From Planctomycetota bacterium (GTDB lineage: Bacteria > Planctomycetota > Phycisphaerae > FEN-1346): a stretch of 9,450 bases of DNA. Made by a program: the position numbers and the translations under genes. The DNA is taken from assembly GCA_026386995.1 (NCBI GenBank), contig JAPLMO010000054.1:1-9450 (forward strand), given 5' to 3'. Within the stretch, counting starts at the first letter, position 1, and each line of letters starts with the position of its first letter. The notes below the pieces were generated by a model. It was not told where the DNA came from, did no database searches, and worked only from the letters and a program-made list of their open reading frames with translations. Shown one piece after another: positions 1 to 6,760 of this stretch.

Positions 1-1026
1 CTTGTCGCCCGTCTCGACCGCCGCCGCGAGGGTGCCGGCCGCTACTGCGGTCGCCGGCCCGGCTCGCACGGGCGCCACAGGTGCCGCCGTGTCGGCCTCC
101 ATCTCCTTTTCGATGGCCTCGTTCTCGGCCGCCCCCACGCTCTTGGCCTGGACGTTCATAACGAAGATCTTGCGGAGCCACTTGACAACCTGGTCGGCGG
201 AGGCGAATCGCCGCGACGGGTCCTTGTCCATCAGCCGCTCGACCACTTTGGAGATCAGCGGCGGAATGCCCGGCTGGATGTCCTTCAGGCCCGGGGCGCG
301 CATCCCCAGGTTCGAGTGCCAGTGCATCCAGCGGACCTGCTGGGCCTTCTCGTCCCTGAGGACGTCGCGGAAGGCGTCGGCGAATTTCTCCGGCCCGGCG
401 AACATCTCGTAGGCGATCATGCCGAGGCTGTAGAGGTCCGCACGCGGGTCCACGGGGGCCCCGGTGAACATCTCGGGGGCCATGTACTTGGTGGTGCCCA
501 TGGGCAGGCTCGTCCGCCCGCCCGAGTGGCCGATGAGGCCGAAGTCCGTGATCTTCAGTGCCCCGTCCTTGGCCATCATGACGTTGTTGGGCGTGAGGTC
601 CCGGTGGACGATCCCCTGGGCGTGCATCGCCCTGAGGCCCAGCGCGACCGACAGTATGACCCCCAGGCCCGTCTGGAACGGGATAGGGCCCTTGTCCATC
701 ATCGCCCGCAGGGTCGTCCCCTCAACGTACTCCATCACGAGAAACAACTGTCCGTCCTGCTGGAGGAGTTCGTGAACGTGGACGATGTTGGCCTGGGTAC
801 TGGAGATCCGCGCCAGGGTCTGCGCCTCGGTGCGGAAGCGGACGGAGAATTTCTCGTCGAGCGCCAGGTGCGGCGCGATCTGCTTGATGGCCACGTAGCG
901 ATCGAGCGCGGCATCATAGGCCTTGTAGATAACGGCCATGCCGCCCGAGGCCACCTGCTCGCGGATCTCGTACTTACCGAGCAGGACGCCGGGTTTCAAC
1001 GAACTCGCAAATGGTTGCTCCGCCAT
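1..1026 (-). CDS. Ser/Thr protein kinase, C-terminus beyond window
   Basis: The frame is open from an ATG at 1026 to the window edge (342 codons visible), so the gene is incomplete at its 3' end. A eukaryotic-type kinase domain fills residues about 19-289. Visible landmarks are the glycine loop ASGGMAVIYKA (26-36), Lys48 in VAIK, a candidate helix-C Glu67, the catalytic loop HRDLTPNN (141-148), DFG (161-163) and APE (183-185). The catalytic residues are present, so activity is expected. Two departures are visible: the first glycine of the P-loop is Ala26, and Thr145 replaces the usual Lys of HRDLKPxN. The domain is followed by an Ala/Pro-rich segment (about 310-340), probably a linker; no membrane helix appears before the edge. 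The gene starts 34 nt after the TadE-like gene on the same strand, with only a distant GGAG 13 nt upstream of the ATG, so it is probably the distal gene of the pilus operon. Phosphorylation of a pilus component is inference; the substrate is unknown. Confidence 0.93.
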   Translation of the reverse strand, partial: MAEQPFASSLKPGVLLGKYEIREQVASGGMAVIYKAYDAALDRYVAIKQIAPHLALDEKFSVRFRTEAQTLARISSTQANIVHVHELLQQDGQLFLVMEYVEGTTLRAMMDKGPIPFQTGLGVILSVALGLRAMHAQGIVHRDLTPNNVMMAKDGALKITDFGLIGHSGGRTSLPMGTTKYMAPEMFTGAPVDPRADLYSLGMIAYEMFAGPEKFADAFRDVLRDEKAQQVRWMHWHSNLGMRAPGLKDIQPGIPPLISKVVERLMDKDPSRRFASADQVVKWLRKIFVMNVQAKSVGAAENEAIEKEMEADTAAPVAPVRAGPATAVAAGTLAAAVETGDK

Positions 1027-1060
1027 GGTCGGTCTGGATCTCCAAATGCCGCATGCCGGC

Positions 1061-2230
1061 TCAGGTGCCGGGCGGCCATTGATAGTCCCGCGGCTTCAGT
1101 TCCCGTTCGCCCTCGTTCATGAGTTTCTGGTCAGACTGAATCTGGGTCACGTATTGTTTGCCCTTGCGGCCCGGCACCTGCGATTCGTCTCCCATAAACC
1201 GGTTGGCGTATGGAATCTCCAGGAGGAACTGGTAGGTCAGCGTCACGAAGAGTTCCTCGTCGTGCCAGTGCCCCTCGTTGAAGTTCCAGTGATCGTAGTC
1301 GTAGTCCATTCGGGCATCCGACACGCCGTTATCCAGTACCGTGGGGCAGTAGCTGATCCAACTGTAGCCCCAATCGGTCCAATCGCCGCGCCTTGTGTGG
1401 TGGTAGGGGCAGTTCTGGTCGCGGCCATGACTCCAGTGCCACGGCTTCGCCAGTTCGATCTGCGTCACCTGCACCGGGGCGCCCTGGGTGGTAATCTCGC
1501 TGTTGGCGTAGTCGTACTGTTCCTTGGCGCGTTTGAACCAGGGCTCGTACGAGGGCTTGGACTTAAGGAGGTAGAACCACGGCCGCTGGTCCTTTGCACC
1601 TAGTGACCGGAAGGCGGTGGCCGACACGTCGTGGACCGCCTGGCCGCCCGAATCGCCGGGGACGGTGCCGCTCCCGCCCCTCGCGCTGATGGGCATGACG
1701 GCCATCACGGCCGCGCGGCGGATCAATTCCAGTTTCTCCGACTTCTCCGCACTCGAGACGTCGGGGTTGCGGACCCAGTTGTGTTTCTCCGGAAAGACGG
1801 AGTCGTTGGCCAGGTTCAGCGGCACCACGACAATGGCCACGCGGGCGGCCGCGAACGCCGCGTAGTGAACGACCATGTTGGCGTTGAACACCAGGGCCGC
1901 CTGGATAACCAGCAGGAAGATCATCAGCCCCAGCGGAAACACGAAGGCCATCTCGATGGCAGCCGTCCCGCCCTGATCGACGTGGAACCCGCGAAAACCA
2001 GCCGGCCGGGCCCGCGGCCGCGTGCGAAGCAGAACCACCAACAGCAGGCCCATCGCCAGTGCGCCGACGGCCATGATCACAAGGCACCGCAAGGCCATGG
2101 GGCTGACGGCTGCGGCCACCCATCCGGGAAACTCGCCCGCGGCCTTGACGGCCAGCCAGACGAGCCCGGCCGTCGCCAGCGCGCTCGCCGCGGCGAGTAT
2201 CACCAGCCCCCACTTGGGCATGCGATTCAT
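1061..2230 (-). CDS. TadE/TadG-like pseudopilin with two extra N-terminal membrane segments
   Basis: The product is 389 aa starting at MNRMPKWG. This ATG is preferred because GAGG lies about 8 nt upstream and it avoids overlap with the upstream peptidase gene; the frame stays open to 2401. Predicted membrane segments lie at about 8-28 and 46-68. A TadE-type pilin motif follows at 86-137: QGGTAAIEMAFVFP, with Gly88 and Glu93 spaced as in class III prepilins, then a hydrophobic helix to about 115. The C-terminal part is soluble. Residues 264-323 are crowded with Trp, His, Tyr and Asp and include Cys274 and Cys295. The end (TYQFLLEIPYANRFMG, 332-347) resembles the closing segment of TadE/TadG proteins. 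TadE proteins are minor pilins matured by the Tad peptidase, which is encoded just upstream here. The 85-residue membrane-spanning extension before the motif is unusual for TadE. The family call is firm; the role of the extra parts is unknown. Confidence 0.82.
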   Translation of the reverse strand: MNRMPKWGLVILAAASALATAGLVWLAVKAAGEFPGWVAAAVSPMALRCLVIMAVGALAMGLLLVVLLRTRPRARPAGFRGFHVDQGGTAAIEMAFVFPLGLMIFLLVIQAALVFNANMVVHYAAFAAARVAIVVVPLNLANDSVFPEKHNWVRNPDVSSAEKSEKLELIRRAAVMAVMPISARGGSGTVPGDSGGQAVHDVSATAFRSLGAKDQRPWFYLLKSKPSYEPWFKRAKEQYDYANSEITTQGAPVQVTQIELAKPWHWSHGRDQNCPYHHTRRGDWTDWGYSWISYCPTVLDNGVSDARMDYDYDHWNFNEGHWHDEELFVTLTYQFLLEIPYANRFMGDESQVPGRKGKQYVTQIQSDQKLMNEGERELKPRDYQWPPGT

Positions 2231-2270
2231 GGGAACACCCTCAAATCGTTCCAGTCGCCGGCAAGGCGGG

Positions 2271-2846
2271 TTACACGAGGCGTCCCGCAACGTCCCAGAG
2301 CGACTCGCCGAAGATTCTTTCTGCCAGGTACCACAGCGTGCCGACGCAGACGGCAAAGCCGAACGGAACGTGAAGCGTCGGCGTGCCGGTGGCCTCGTCA
2401 AGCGTGGCCGTCGGGAGAGGGAGAATGCGGACGGCCATCCAGAGCCGCCGGAGGACGATCCGCACCCGCCCTCGCCAGACCATCAGGATAAGCCCGAGGG
2501 CCGCGCCCACGAGGAACGAGTAGACGACAGCATCCAGCACCGCCCAGTCGCGCCAGCCCAGCAACGCCCCGACGGCACCCATGAGTTTTACGTCGCCGCC
2601 GCCCATCCCTCCCACAACGTACGCCACCAACAGAATGCCGAATCCGAAACCAAACCCTATGAGATGATCGATAAGGCCGCCCGCCGTGTCGCCGGCGGCA
2701 AACCCCTGGATGGCGCCCAGCGCCAAGCCCGCCACAATGGCCGGATATGTCAGCCAATTATAGACGGTGCCCCGGCGGAGGTCAAAAACCGCCGCCGCGA
2801 CCAGCACGGCCGCCAGCACCACCCAGGCCACGTATTGCCAGATCAT
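2271..2846 (-). CDS. Prepilin peptidase, A24 family (TadV/CpaA-like)
   Basis: The product is a 191-aa polytopic membrane protein beginning MIWQYVAW. The start is chosen because GGGAG sits 5 nt upstream; the frame continues to 2921, but that stretch is not hydrophobic. The two catalytic aspartates of A24 aspartyl prepilin peptidases are visible: Asp22 in VFDLRRGTVYN and Asp85 in GGMGGGDVKLMG (the GxGD motif). Hydrophobic helices alternate through the chain at about 5-21, 36-50, 58-78, 98-118 and 160-178. The N-terminal methylase zinc domain of PilD is absent, as is normal for the short Tad type. It should cleave the leaders of the two small pilins encoded upstream and perhaps of the TadE-like protein encoded 40 nt downstream. 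It acts in the cytoplasmic membrane. Confidence 0.92.
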   Translation of the reverse strand: MIWQYVAWVVLAAVLVAAAVFDLRRGTVYNWLTYPAIVAGLALGAIQGFAAGDTAGGLIDHLIGFGFGFGILLVAYVVGGMGGGDVKLMGAVGALLGWRDWAVLDAVVYSFLVGAALGLILMVWRGRVRIVLRRLWMAVRILPLPTATLDEATGTPTLHVPFGFAVCVGTLWYLAERIFGESLWDVAGRLV

Positions 2847-2927
2847 CGGTCTCCCGGCCTGCCGGCCGTCGGCTCGCGCGGCGAAAAGGGCTGCTACGGG
2901 CACATACCCGCCGCTGCGCACGCCGCG

Positions 2928-2954
2928 CCCCGCGCCAGCGCGAGCCGCGCGGGG
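2928..2954 (-). promoter_or_regulatory. GC-only intergenic hairpin after the pilin gene
   Basis: A perfect 8-bp stem made only of G and C (2928-2935 with 2947-2954, 11-nt loop) begins 30 nt after the stop codon of the 73-aa pilin gene and lies upstream of the prepilin peptidase gene, inside a 138-nt gap. There is no T-run after it on either strand, so it is not a classic terminator. A stem placed after a major structural gene could protect the upstream mRNA end or attenuate downstream transcription; this role is inferred. Confidence 0.5.
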
Positions 2955-2984
2955 TCTGCCCTGTGCCTGTCGCGACGCCGACGC

Positions 2985-3206
2985 TTAGTTCAGTTTGCCG
3001 CCGAAAAAGTCCCCCTTGTTCTGATCTGAGTCCTGCTTGGCCTCTTTCCAGAGATCCGTGACCCAGGTCTTGATCTCGTTACGGAAGATGATCAGGAGGC
3101 CCAGCAGCGGTAGAACGATGGCCGCGACGATGAGGAGTTTCTCCAACCCCTCGGCGCCGCGCTCGTCCTGGTGCAACCCCTTCAGCCGACGAAGAATCGT
3201 GTTCAT
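2985..3206 (-). CDS. Flp/Tad-type pilin
   Basis: The product is a 73-aa protein beginning MNTILRRLKG, with a strong Shine-Dalgarno AAGGAG about 6-7 nt before the ATG. It has the layout of a Flp prepilin: a short basic leader (1-17), the processing context DERG followed by AEGLEKLL with Gly17 at -1 and Glu22 at +5, one hydrophobic helix (about 21-41, ending in IIFR) and a short polar tail rich in Lys, Asp and Gln. Flp pilins usually carry Glu-Tyr at +5/+6; here the pair is Glu-Lys. By position, size and ribosome site this is the best candidate for the major pilin subunit. It is flanked by two hairpins and by the second pilin-like gene upstream. Processing by the peptidase encoded downstream is inferred. 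Confidence 0.85.
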   Translation of the reverse strand: MNTILRRLKGLHQDERGAEGLEKLLIVAAIVLPLLGLLIIFRNEIKTWVTDLWKEAKQDSDQNKGDFFGGKLN

Positions 3207-3227
3207 GCGTCTCTCCTTGCCTCTCGC

Positions 3228-3244
3228 TACCCCTCTTCGGGGCA
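3228..3244 (-). promoter_or_regulatory. Small hairpin before the Flp pilin ribosome site
   Basis: On the minus strand TGCCCC-GAAGA-GGGGTA can form a 6-bp stem (one G-T pair) with a 5-nt loop in the 71-nt gap between the two pilin genes. It lies 21 nt before the flp start codon and just ahead of its AAGGAG site. It might influence mRNA processing or the relative output of the two pilins. It is short, so confidence is low. Confidence 0.35.
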
Positions 3245-3277
3245 CCCAACGACCCCCTTGTACCCGTTCCAGCCTGA

Positions 3278-3505
3278 CTAAAGGAACGGCCACGTGACGT
3301 AATAAGCAATCAGCCCGAAATAGTCCGACAGGACCTCGAGCATGTACTCCAACAGAAAAATGAGCGGCACGACCACGAAGGCGAAGACCATGGCGTATTC
3401 CAGCAGGCCGCCCTCCTGGTCGCGGTGCAGCCGTGCCACGGGGCTCGGCGCATGCGCCAGCCACGCCGCAAGGGCGTGCCAAGGCATTAGCATTATACGA
3501 ATCAT
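3278..3505 (-). CDS. Second small pilin-like protein of the Tad locus
   Basis: The product is 75 aa, starting MIRIMLMPW at an ATG 18 nt after the cpaF stop codon. GAGAGAGCGAAG precedes this ATG, whereas the in-frame ATG four codons later has no ribosome site. The first 28 residues are mildly hydrophobic and basic; then comes RDQEGGLLEYAMVFAFVVV (28-46) and a hydrophobic helix to about 52, with an aromatic C-terminus (YFGLIAYYVTWPFL). The Glu36-Tyr37 pair before a hydrophobic helix is the signature of Flp/TadE prepilins. If Glu36 is at +5, the -1 residue is Glu31, not the usual Gly; cleavage after Gly32 would put Glu at +4. It is therefore either an atypical minor pilin or an unprocessed membrane peptide. 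Its place between cpaF and the flp pilin supports a role in the pilus. Confidence 0.72.
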   Translation of the reverse strand: MIRIMLMPWHALAAWLAHAPSPVARLHRDQEGGLLEYAMVFAFVVVPLIFLLEYMLEVLSDYFGLIAYYVTWPFL

Positions 3506-3523
3506 GGCTTCGCTCTCTCGACG

Positions 3524-4699
3524 TTACTTATCGGCCACCAGGGGCTCCAGGCTTGGCATGTTCCGGAGGGCGGACTTGACCGAGACCTCGTCGCGAAACG
3601 CCAATTTTATTCCCGTGTACTCCAGCCGCGCCCTGGCGAGTTCCCGCTCGCCCTCCGGCAGGCGCAGCACAAAGAGGTCTTCCGTCTGGTAACGGCCGTG
3701 GGTGTCGAGCGGCAGGACCTGGCTGATCTGGACCACCCGCCGCGACCCGTCCGAAAAACGCATCACCTGGACGATCACGTGAACGGCCGAGGCCACCTGG
3801 GCCCGCAGTGCCGAGAGCGGGATGACAACGTTGCTCATCAGCGCCATGGTCTCCAGGCGGTGGAGGGCGTCTGCCGGAGAGTCGGCGTGCAGGGTCGTCA
3901 TGGACCCCGCGTGGCCGCTGGTCATCGCCTGAATCATGTCGAGGGCCTCGCCGCCGCGGCACTCGCCGACAATGACCCGGTCGGGCCTCATGCGGAGGCT
4001 GTTCTTGAAGAGGTCCCGGATGGTCACTTCGCCTTTCCCATAACGGTCCGGCCCGCGGGTCTCCAGGCTCAGGACGTGGGGCTGGCGCAACTGGAGTTCG
4101 CTGGATTCCTCGATGACGACGACCCGCCGGTCCGCCTGAATGTAGGCCGACAGGACGTTCAGCAGGCTCGTCTTGCCGCTGGACGTACCGCCGCTGATCA
4201 GGAGGTTCTTCTCGGTGACGATGCACAATTGCAGTAAGTCGCGCGCAAGTTCCGACAGGCACCCGGAGGAGACCAGGAAATCCATGTCGAACGCCTGGCG
4301 CGAGAACTTCCGGATCGTCAGCAGGATGCCCCTGCGTGAGCACGGCGGCATGGCCACGTGTACGCGCGAGCCGTCCGGCAGCCGCGCATCCAGCATCGGA
4401 ATCTCCGTAGAGATGCGTTTGCCGACGAACTGAAGGATGTTCCGGATCGCCGCCATCAGTGCCGCCTCGTTCGGGAACCTCGCCTCGGTCAGGGTCAACT
4501 GGCCTCTGCGCTCGATGTATATCTCGTCGGGGCCGTTGATCATGATTTCCGTGACGGTCGGGTCTCGCAGGAATTCGCCGACCGGCTCCAGGAAATGGAG
4601 GATCGTCCGCTCGAAGATGTCTTCGAGCCGGATCACCGCACGCGATTGGGCGGGCTTTGCCTGCACAGATTTTGGTTGCGCGGTCGCCATGGCGCACAT
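3524..4699 (-). CDS. cpaF: Tad pilus assembly / type II-IV secretion ATPase CpaF (TadA)
   Basis: The product is a 391-aa hexameric-type secretion ATPase that powers Flp pilus assembly at the cytoplasmic face. From the chosen ATG the visible motifs are an N-terminal domain (25-165, with [14 protein letters not shown]), Walker A GGTSSGKT (170-177), an acidic box [10 protein letters not shown] (193-202), Walker B RVIVGE (241-246) and the His box [13 protein letters not shown] (262-274). These place it in the CpaF/TadA branch rather than the PilB branch. Start choice: a GTG at 4717 opens the frame but would lie at or before the expected transcription start of the TATAAT at 4726-4721. GGAAGGGG serves the ATGs at 4702 and 4699 better than the one at 4690. 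The true start is somewhere in 4690-4702. It appears to lead the operon; no platform proteins TadB/TadC follow it, so these must be encoded elsewhere. Confidence 0.94.
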   Translation of the reverse strand: MCAMATAQPKSVQAKPAQSRAVIRLEDIFERTILHFLEPVGEFLRDPTVTEIMINGPDEIYIERRGQLTLTEARFPNEAALMAAIRNILQFVGKRISTEIPMLDARLPDGSRVHVAMPPCSRRGILLTIRKFSRQAFDMDFLVSSGCLSELARDLLQLCIVTEKNLLISGGTSSGKTSLLNVLSAYIQADRRVVVIEESSELQLRQPHVLSLETRGPDRYGKGEVTIRDLFKNSLRMRPDRVIVGECRGGEALDMIQAMTSGHAGSMTTLHADSPADALHRLETMALMSNVVIPLSALRAQVASAVHVIVQVMRFSDGSRRVVQISQVLPLDTHGRYQTEDLFVLRLPEGERELARARLEYTGIKLAFRDEVSVKSALRNMPSLEPLVADK

Positions 4700-4720
4700 C
4701 ATCCCCTTCCCGGACACAAT

Positions 4721-4726
4721 ATTATA
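4721..4726 (-). promoter_or_regulatory. Candidate -10 box of the pilus operon
   Basis: A perfect TATAAT on the minus strand lies 22 nt before the cpaF start codon, within the 195-nt gap after the Hsp70 gene. No good -35 box is visible at 16-18 nt spacing (GTGTTC or GGTGTT), so the promoter may be weak or activator-dependent. Transcription would begin near 4714, giving a leader of about 15 nt. Confidence 0.45.
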
Positions 4727-4756
4727 CGACCCAATCCGATACGAACACCAGCAATC

Positions 4757-4850
4757 CCGGCGATTCCCCCATTCGGAATTTCCGGGCGATGGCCCCGGCC
4801 GCCCTTGTAGTAGGCGTCATGCGAAACGTGGTAACCGGCAGAATCGCCGG
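4757..4850. repeat. 10-bp inverted repeat in the hsp70-cpaF gap
   Basis: CCGGCGATTC at 4757-4766 is exactly repeated in inverted form at 4841-4850, 74 nt apart, just upstream of the putative cpaF promoter. The second arm also sits in a local 5-bp hairpin (CCGGC at 4836-4840 with GCCGG at 4846-4850). It could mark paired operator sites or a stem in the transcript running out of the Hsp70 gene; chance cannot be excluded. Confidence 0.35.
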
Positions 4851-4893
4851 CCAGGCGCCCTGCTGCTCGTGATTACGACAGATTTGCCCTGGG

Positions 4894-6453
4894 CTACTCG
4901 ACGGTCTTGAGACTCAGGCGCCTGGCCTCTTCGGCCACCTGGTCGGCCCTGAGGCCCGCGGAGCGGGCGATCTCGGCGGCCACGGTTGTGCCCGTCTGCT
5001 GGTCCTTGGCCGTGACATGGATCCGGCCCTTGCGGTCGTAGGAGTAGGTAACATCAACCAGTGCCCCGGCGGGGCGGTCCGGCGGCAGGCCCGTCACCTC
5101 GAGCATCCCGATGGTAATGTTCGCCGCCGGGTCCGGCGCGTCGCCTTGGACGACCTGAAGGACGAACTTCTGTTGCCCGTCGTACGACGTCTGGTAGGTC
5201 TTGGTCACACTGGCCGGAAGGCGGCTGTTCTTCGAGATCAGGATATCGTTTCGGTACTGAAGGCTGCGTACGTCCTTGATGATGAGGCCAAGGGCATGGG
5301 CCGCCACATCGACCGTGCGGACCTTGCCGAGTCGCTCGGCCGCCTCGGCGCTGAACTCCTGGATCCGGTCGGGGCTCCTCATGGCGCAGATGGCGGCATG
5401 AATGGCCGCCCCGGCGGCCACCGTTTCGTCCACCGGCACGTCGCCCTGGCACGGCTTGTCGGCCATGCGCTCCAGAAGGCGCTGGACCATCGGCATGCGG
5501 GCCGACCCGCCCGTCGGGATGATCCGCCTAACGCCGTCCCACGTGATGCCGGCCTCTTCCAGGACCATCTCGGTCGTCAGTTGCGTGACGGCCAGGAGGT
5601 CCTCGGTCAGGGCCTCGAATTCCTTGACCGCAACCTCGTAGTTGCCCCACTGGCCCTTGTAACTGACCGGAACGGTAGTCGTCTCGCGGCGGCTGAGGGT
5701 CTTCTTGGCCTCCTCGGCGCTGACGTACAGATACGCCATCGCCTGGGGGTCCTCGCGGATGTTCAACTTGAATTCCTGCTGGAACTTGTTGGCCAGGTGA
5801 TTGACAAGCCGCTCGTCCCAGTCCTTGCCCCCGAGTTCCACGTCGCCGTCGGTGGCCAGCGTGATGAACTCGTTGCCATTCTTATCGATGACCGTGACGT
5901 CGAACGTGCCGCCGCCCAGGTCATAGACCAGAAAGATGCCGTCCTCCTCGGTCCGCGCCAGGCCGTAGGCCAGGGCGCTGGCGGTCGGCTCGTTGATGAT
6001 GTCGAGGACTTCCAGGCCGGCGATGGCGCCGGCGTCCTCGGTGGCCTTGCGGCGGGCATCGTCAAAATACGCCGGCACCGTGATGACGGCGTGGCGGATG
6101 GGGCCGATGTGGATCTCGGAGTCCTGCTTGACCTTCTTCAAGATCAGCGCCGAGATCGACTCGGGCGTGTACGTTTCGTCATCCACCTTGAATCGCCACT
6201 TTGGATTGCCCATCTGGCGCTTGACGTGCATGACCGCGCGGCTGGGATTGGCGAGGGCCTCGCGCTTGGCGTCGCGGCCGACGAGGACGCCCGTCTTCGT
6301 AAACGCCACGATCGACGGCGTCAGCAGTTCGCCCTCGGCGTTCGGCACCAGGACCGGCCGGCCGGAATCGTCGACGCAGGCCAGTTTCGACAAGGTGGTC
6401 CCGAGGTCGATGCCTACGGCGCGCCCTTCGATTCGCTTCGGTCTGTCGGCCAC
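4894..6453 (-). CDS. Hsp70/DnaK-family chaperone, short form without C-terminal lid
   Basis: The product is 519 aa with a GTG start preceded by GAGG 10 nt upstream; there is no alternative start before the first motif. The Hsp70 ATPase domain is complete: IDLGTTLS (15-22), VPAYFDDARRKATEDAG (126-142), NEPTASALAYG (154-164), DLGGGTFDV (178-186) and PTGGSARMP (313-321). The interdomain linker reads VDVAAHALGLIIKD instead of the usual DVLLLDVTPLSLG type. A beta substrate-binding domain follows, and the chain stops about where the helical lid of a roughly 640-aa DnaK would begin. It is therefore a short paralogue rather than the housekeeping dnaK; neither grpE nor dnaJ is adjacent. An ATP-driven protein-folding or complex-remodelling role is inferred from the family. 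Function in pilus biogenesis is possible only by proximity, because it has its own promoter. Confidence 0.93.
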   Translation of the reverse strand: MADRPKRIEGRAVGIDLGTTLSKLACVDDSGRPVLVPNAEGELLTPSIVAFTKTGVLVGRDAKREALANPSRAVMHVKRQMGNPKWRFKVDDETYTPESISALILKKVKQDSEIHIGPIRHAVITVPAYFDDARRKATEDAGAIAGLEVLDIINEPTASALAYGLARTEEDGIFLVYDLGGGTFDVTVIDKNGNEFITLATDGDVELGGKDWDERLVNHLANKFQQEFKLNIREDPQAMAYLYVSAEEAKKTLSRRETTTVPVSYKGQWGNYEVAVKEFEALTEDLLAVTQLTTEMVLEEAGITWDGVRRIIPTGGSARMPMVQRLLERMADKPCQGDVPVDETVAAGAAIHAAICAMRSPDRIQEFSAEAAERLGKVRTVDVAAHALGLIIKDVRSLQYRNDILISKNSRLPASVTKTYQTSYDGQQKFVLQVVQGDAPDPAANITIGMLEVTGLPPDRPAGALVDVTYSYDRKGRIHVTAKDQQTGTTVAAEIARSAGLRADQVAEEARRLSLKTVE

Positions 6454-6488
6454 GGGCCTGCCTCGCGAGGGTTCCTAGATTCCTGCCC

Positions 6489-6516
6489 ATTCTATGAAGG
6501 CCGGGGCGATTGTCAA
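6489..6516 (-). promoter_or_regulatory. Sigma-70-type promoter of the Hsp70 gene
   Basis: On the minus strand a consensus -35 TTGACA (6516-6511) and a -10 TAGAAT (6494-6489) are separated by 16 nt. Transcription would begin near 6482, leaving a leader of about 29 nt that contains the GAGG ribosome site before the GTG start at 6453. Confidence 0.75.
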
Positions 6517-6550
6517 GCGCCGCCGCCGAGTTGCAACGCGCAAAGGCTGG

Positions 6551-6578
6551 TTGACAGGCCGGAGCAACATGGTAGAAT
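6551..6578 (+). promoter_or_regulatory. Sigma-70-type promoter of tRNA-Lys
   Basis: The -35 TTGACA (6551-6556) and the -10 TAGAAT (6573-6578) are 16 nt apart, identical in boxes and spacing to the divergent Hsp70 promoter. The expected transcription start near 6585 lies about 8 nt before the mature tRNA 5' end. Confidence 0.8.
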
Positions 6579-6592
6579 ACTTTGCCTCGCGG

Positions 6593-6668
<76 letters not shown>

Positions 6669-6674
6669 GCATTT

Positions 6675-6706
6675 AAGGCCCGTAAACATTGGCGTTTACG
6701 GGCCTT
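6675..6706 (+). terminator. Intrinsic terminator after tRNA-Lys
   Basis: A perfect 13-bp stem (6675-6687 with 6694-6706), whose core is GGCCCGTAAAC, has a 6-nt loop ATTGGC and begins 6 nt after the tRNA. The right arm ends in TT and is followed by CTCTCT, a pyrimidine-rich but not pure T tail. Read on the minus strand it is followed by TTAAAT, so it may also stop the accessory operon that ends at 6744. Confidence 0.8.
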
Positions 6707-6740
6707 CTCTCTGCGCCGGTCAGGTGGGCCAAAACGGTCG

Positions 6741-6760
6741 GTGCTACACCGGTGCTACAC
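6741..6760. repeat. Two-unit repeat, left copy
   Basis: GTGCTACACCGGTGCTACAC consists of two head-to-tail GGTGCTACACC-type units with an 11-nt period; each unit is itself nearly palindromic (GGTG-CTA-CACC). A 19-of-20 identical copy lies at 9205-9224 in the same orientation. This copy overlaps the 3' end of the minus-strand gene ending at 6744 and starts 34 nt after the tRNA terminator. It could be a recombination or protein-binding site; no recombinase is seen. Confidence 0.7.

Noticed and set aside
316..1122. Long plus-strand open frame (268 aa) opposite the kinase
   Set aside because: It is the antisense shadow of a clear kinase; the translation lacks any recognisable motif and is dominated by residues expected from the reverse of GC-rich codons.
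2231..2401. Upstream extension of the TadE-like frame to 2401
   Set aside because: It would overlap the peptidase gene by 131 nt, and the added residues are low-complexity Arg/Ser-rich; the ATG at 2230 has a ribosome site.
4700..4717. GTG start of cpaF at 4717
   Set aside because: It lies only 3 nt after the TATAAT box, at or before the expected transcription start, and has no ribosome site.
4836..4850. Terminator after the Hsp70 gene
   Set aside because: The local stem has only 5 bp and is not followed by a T-run.
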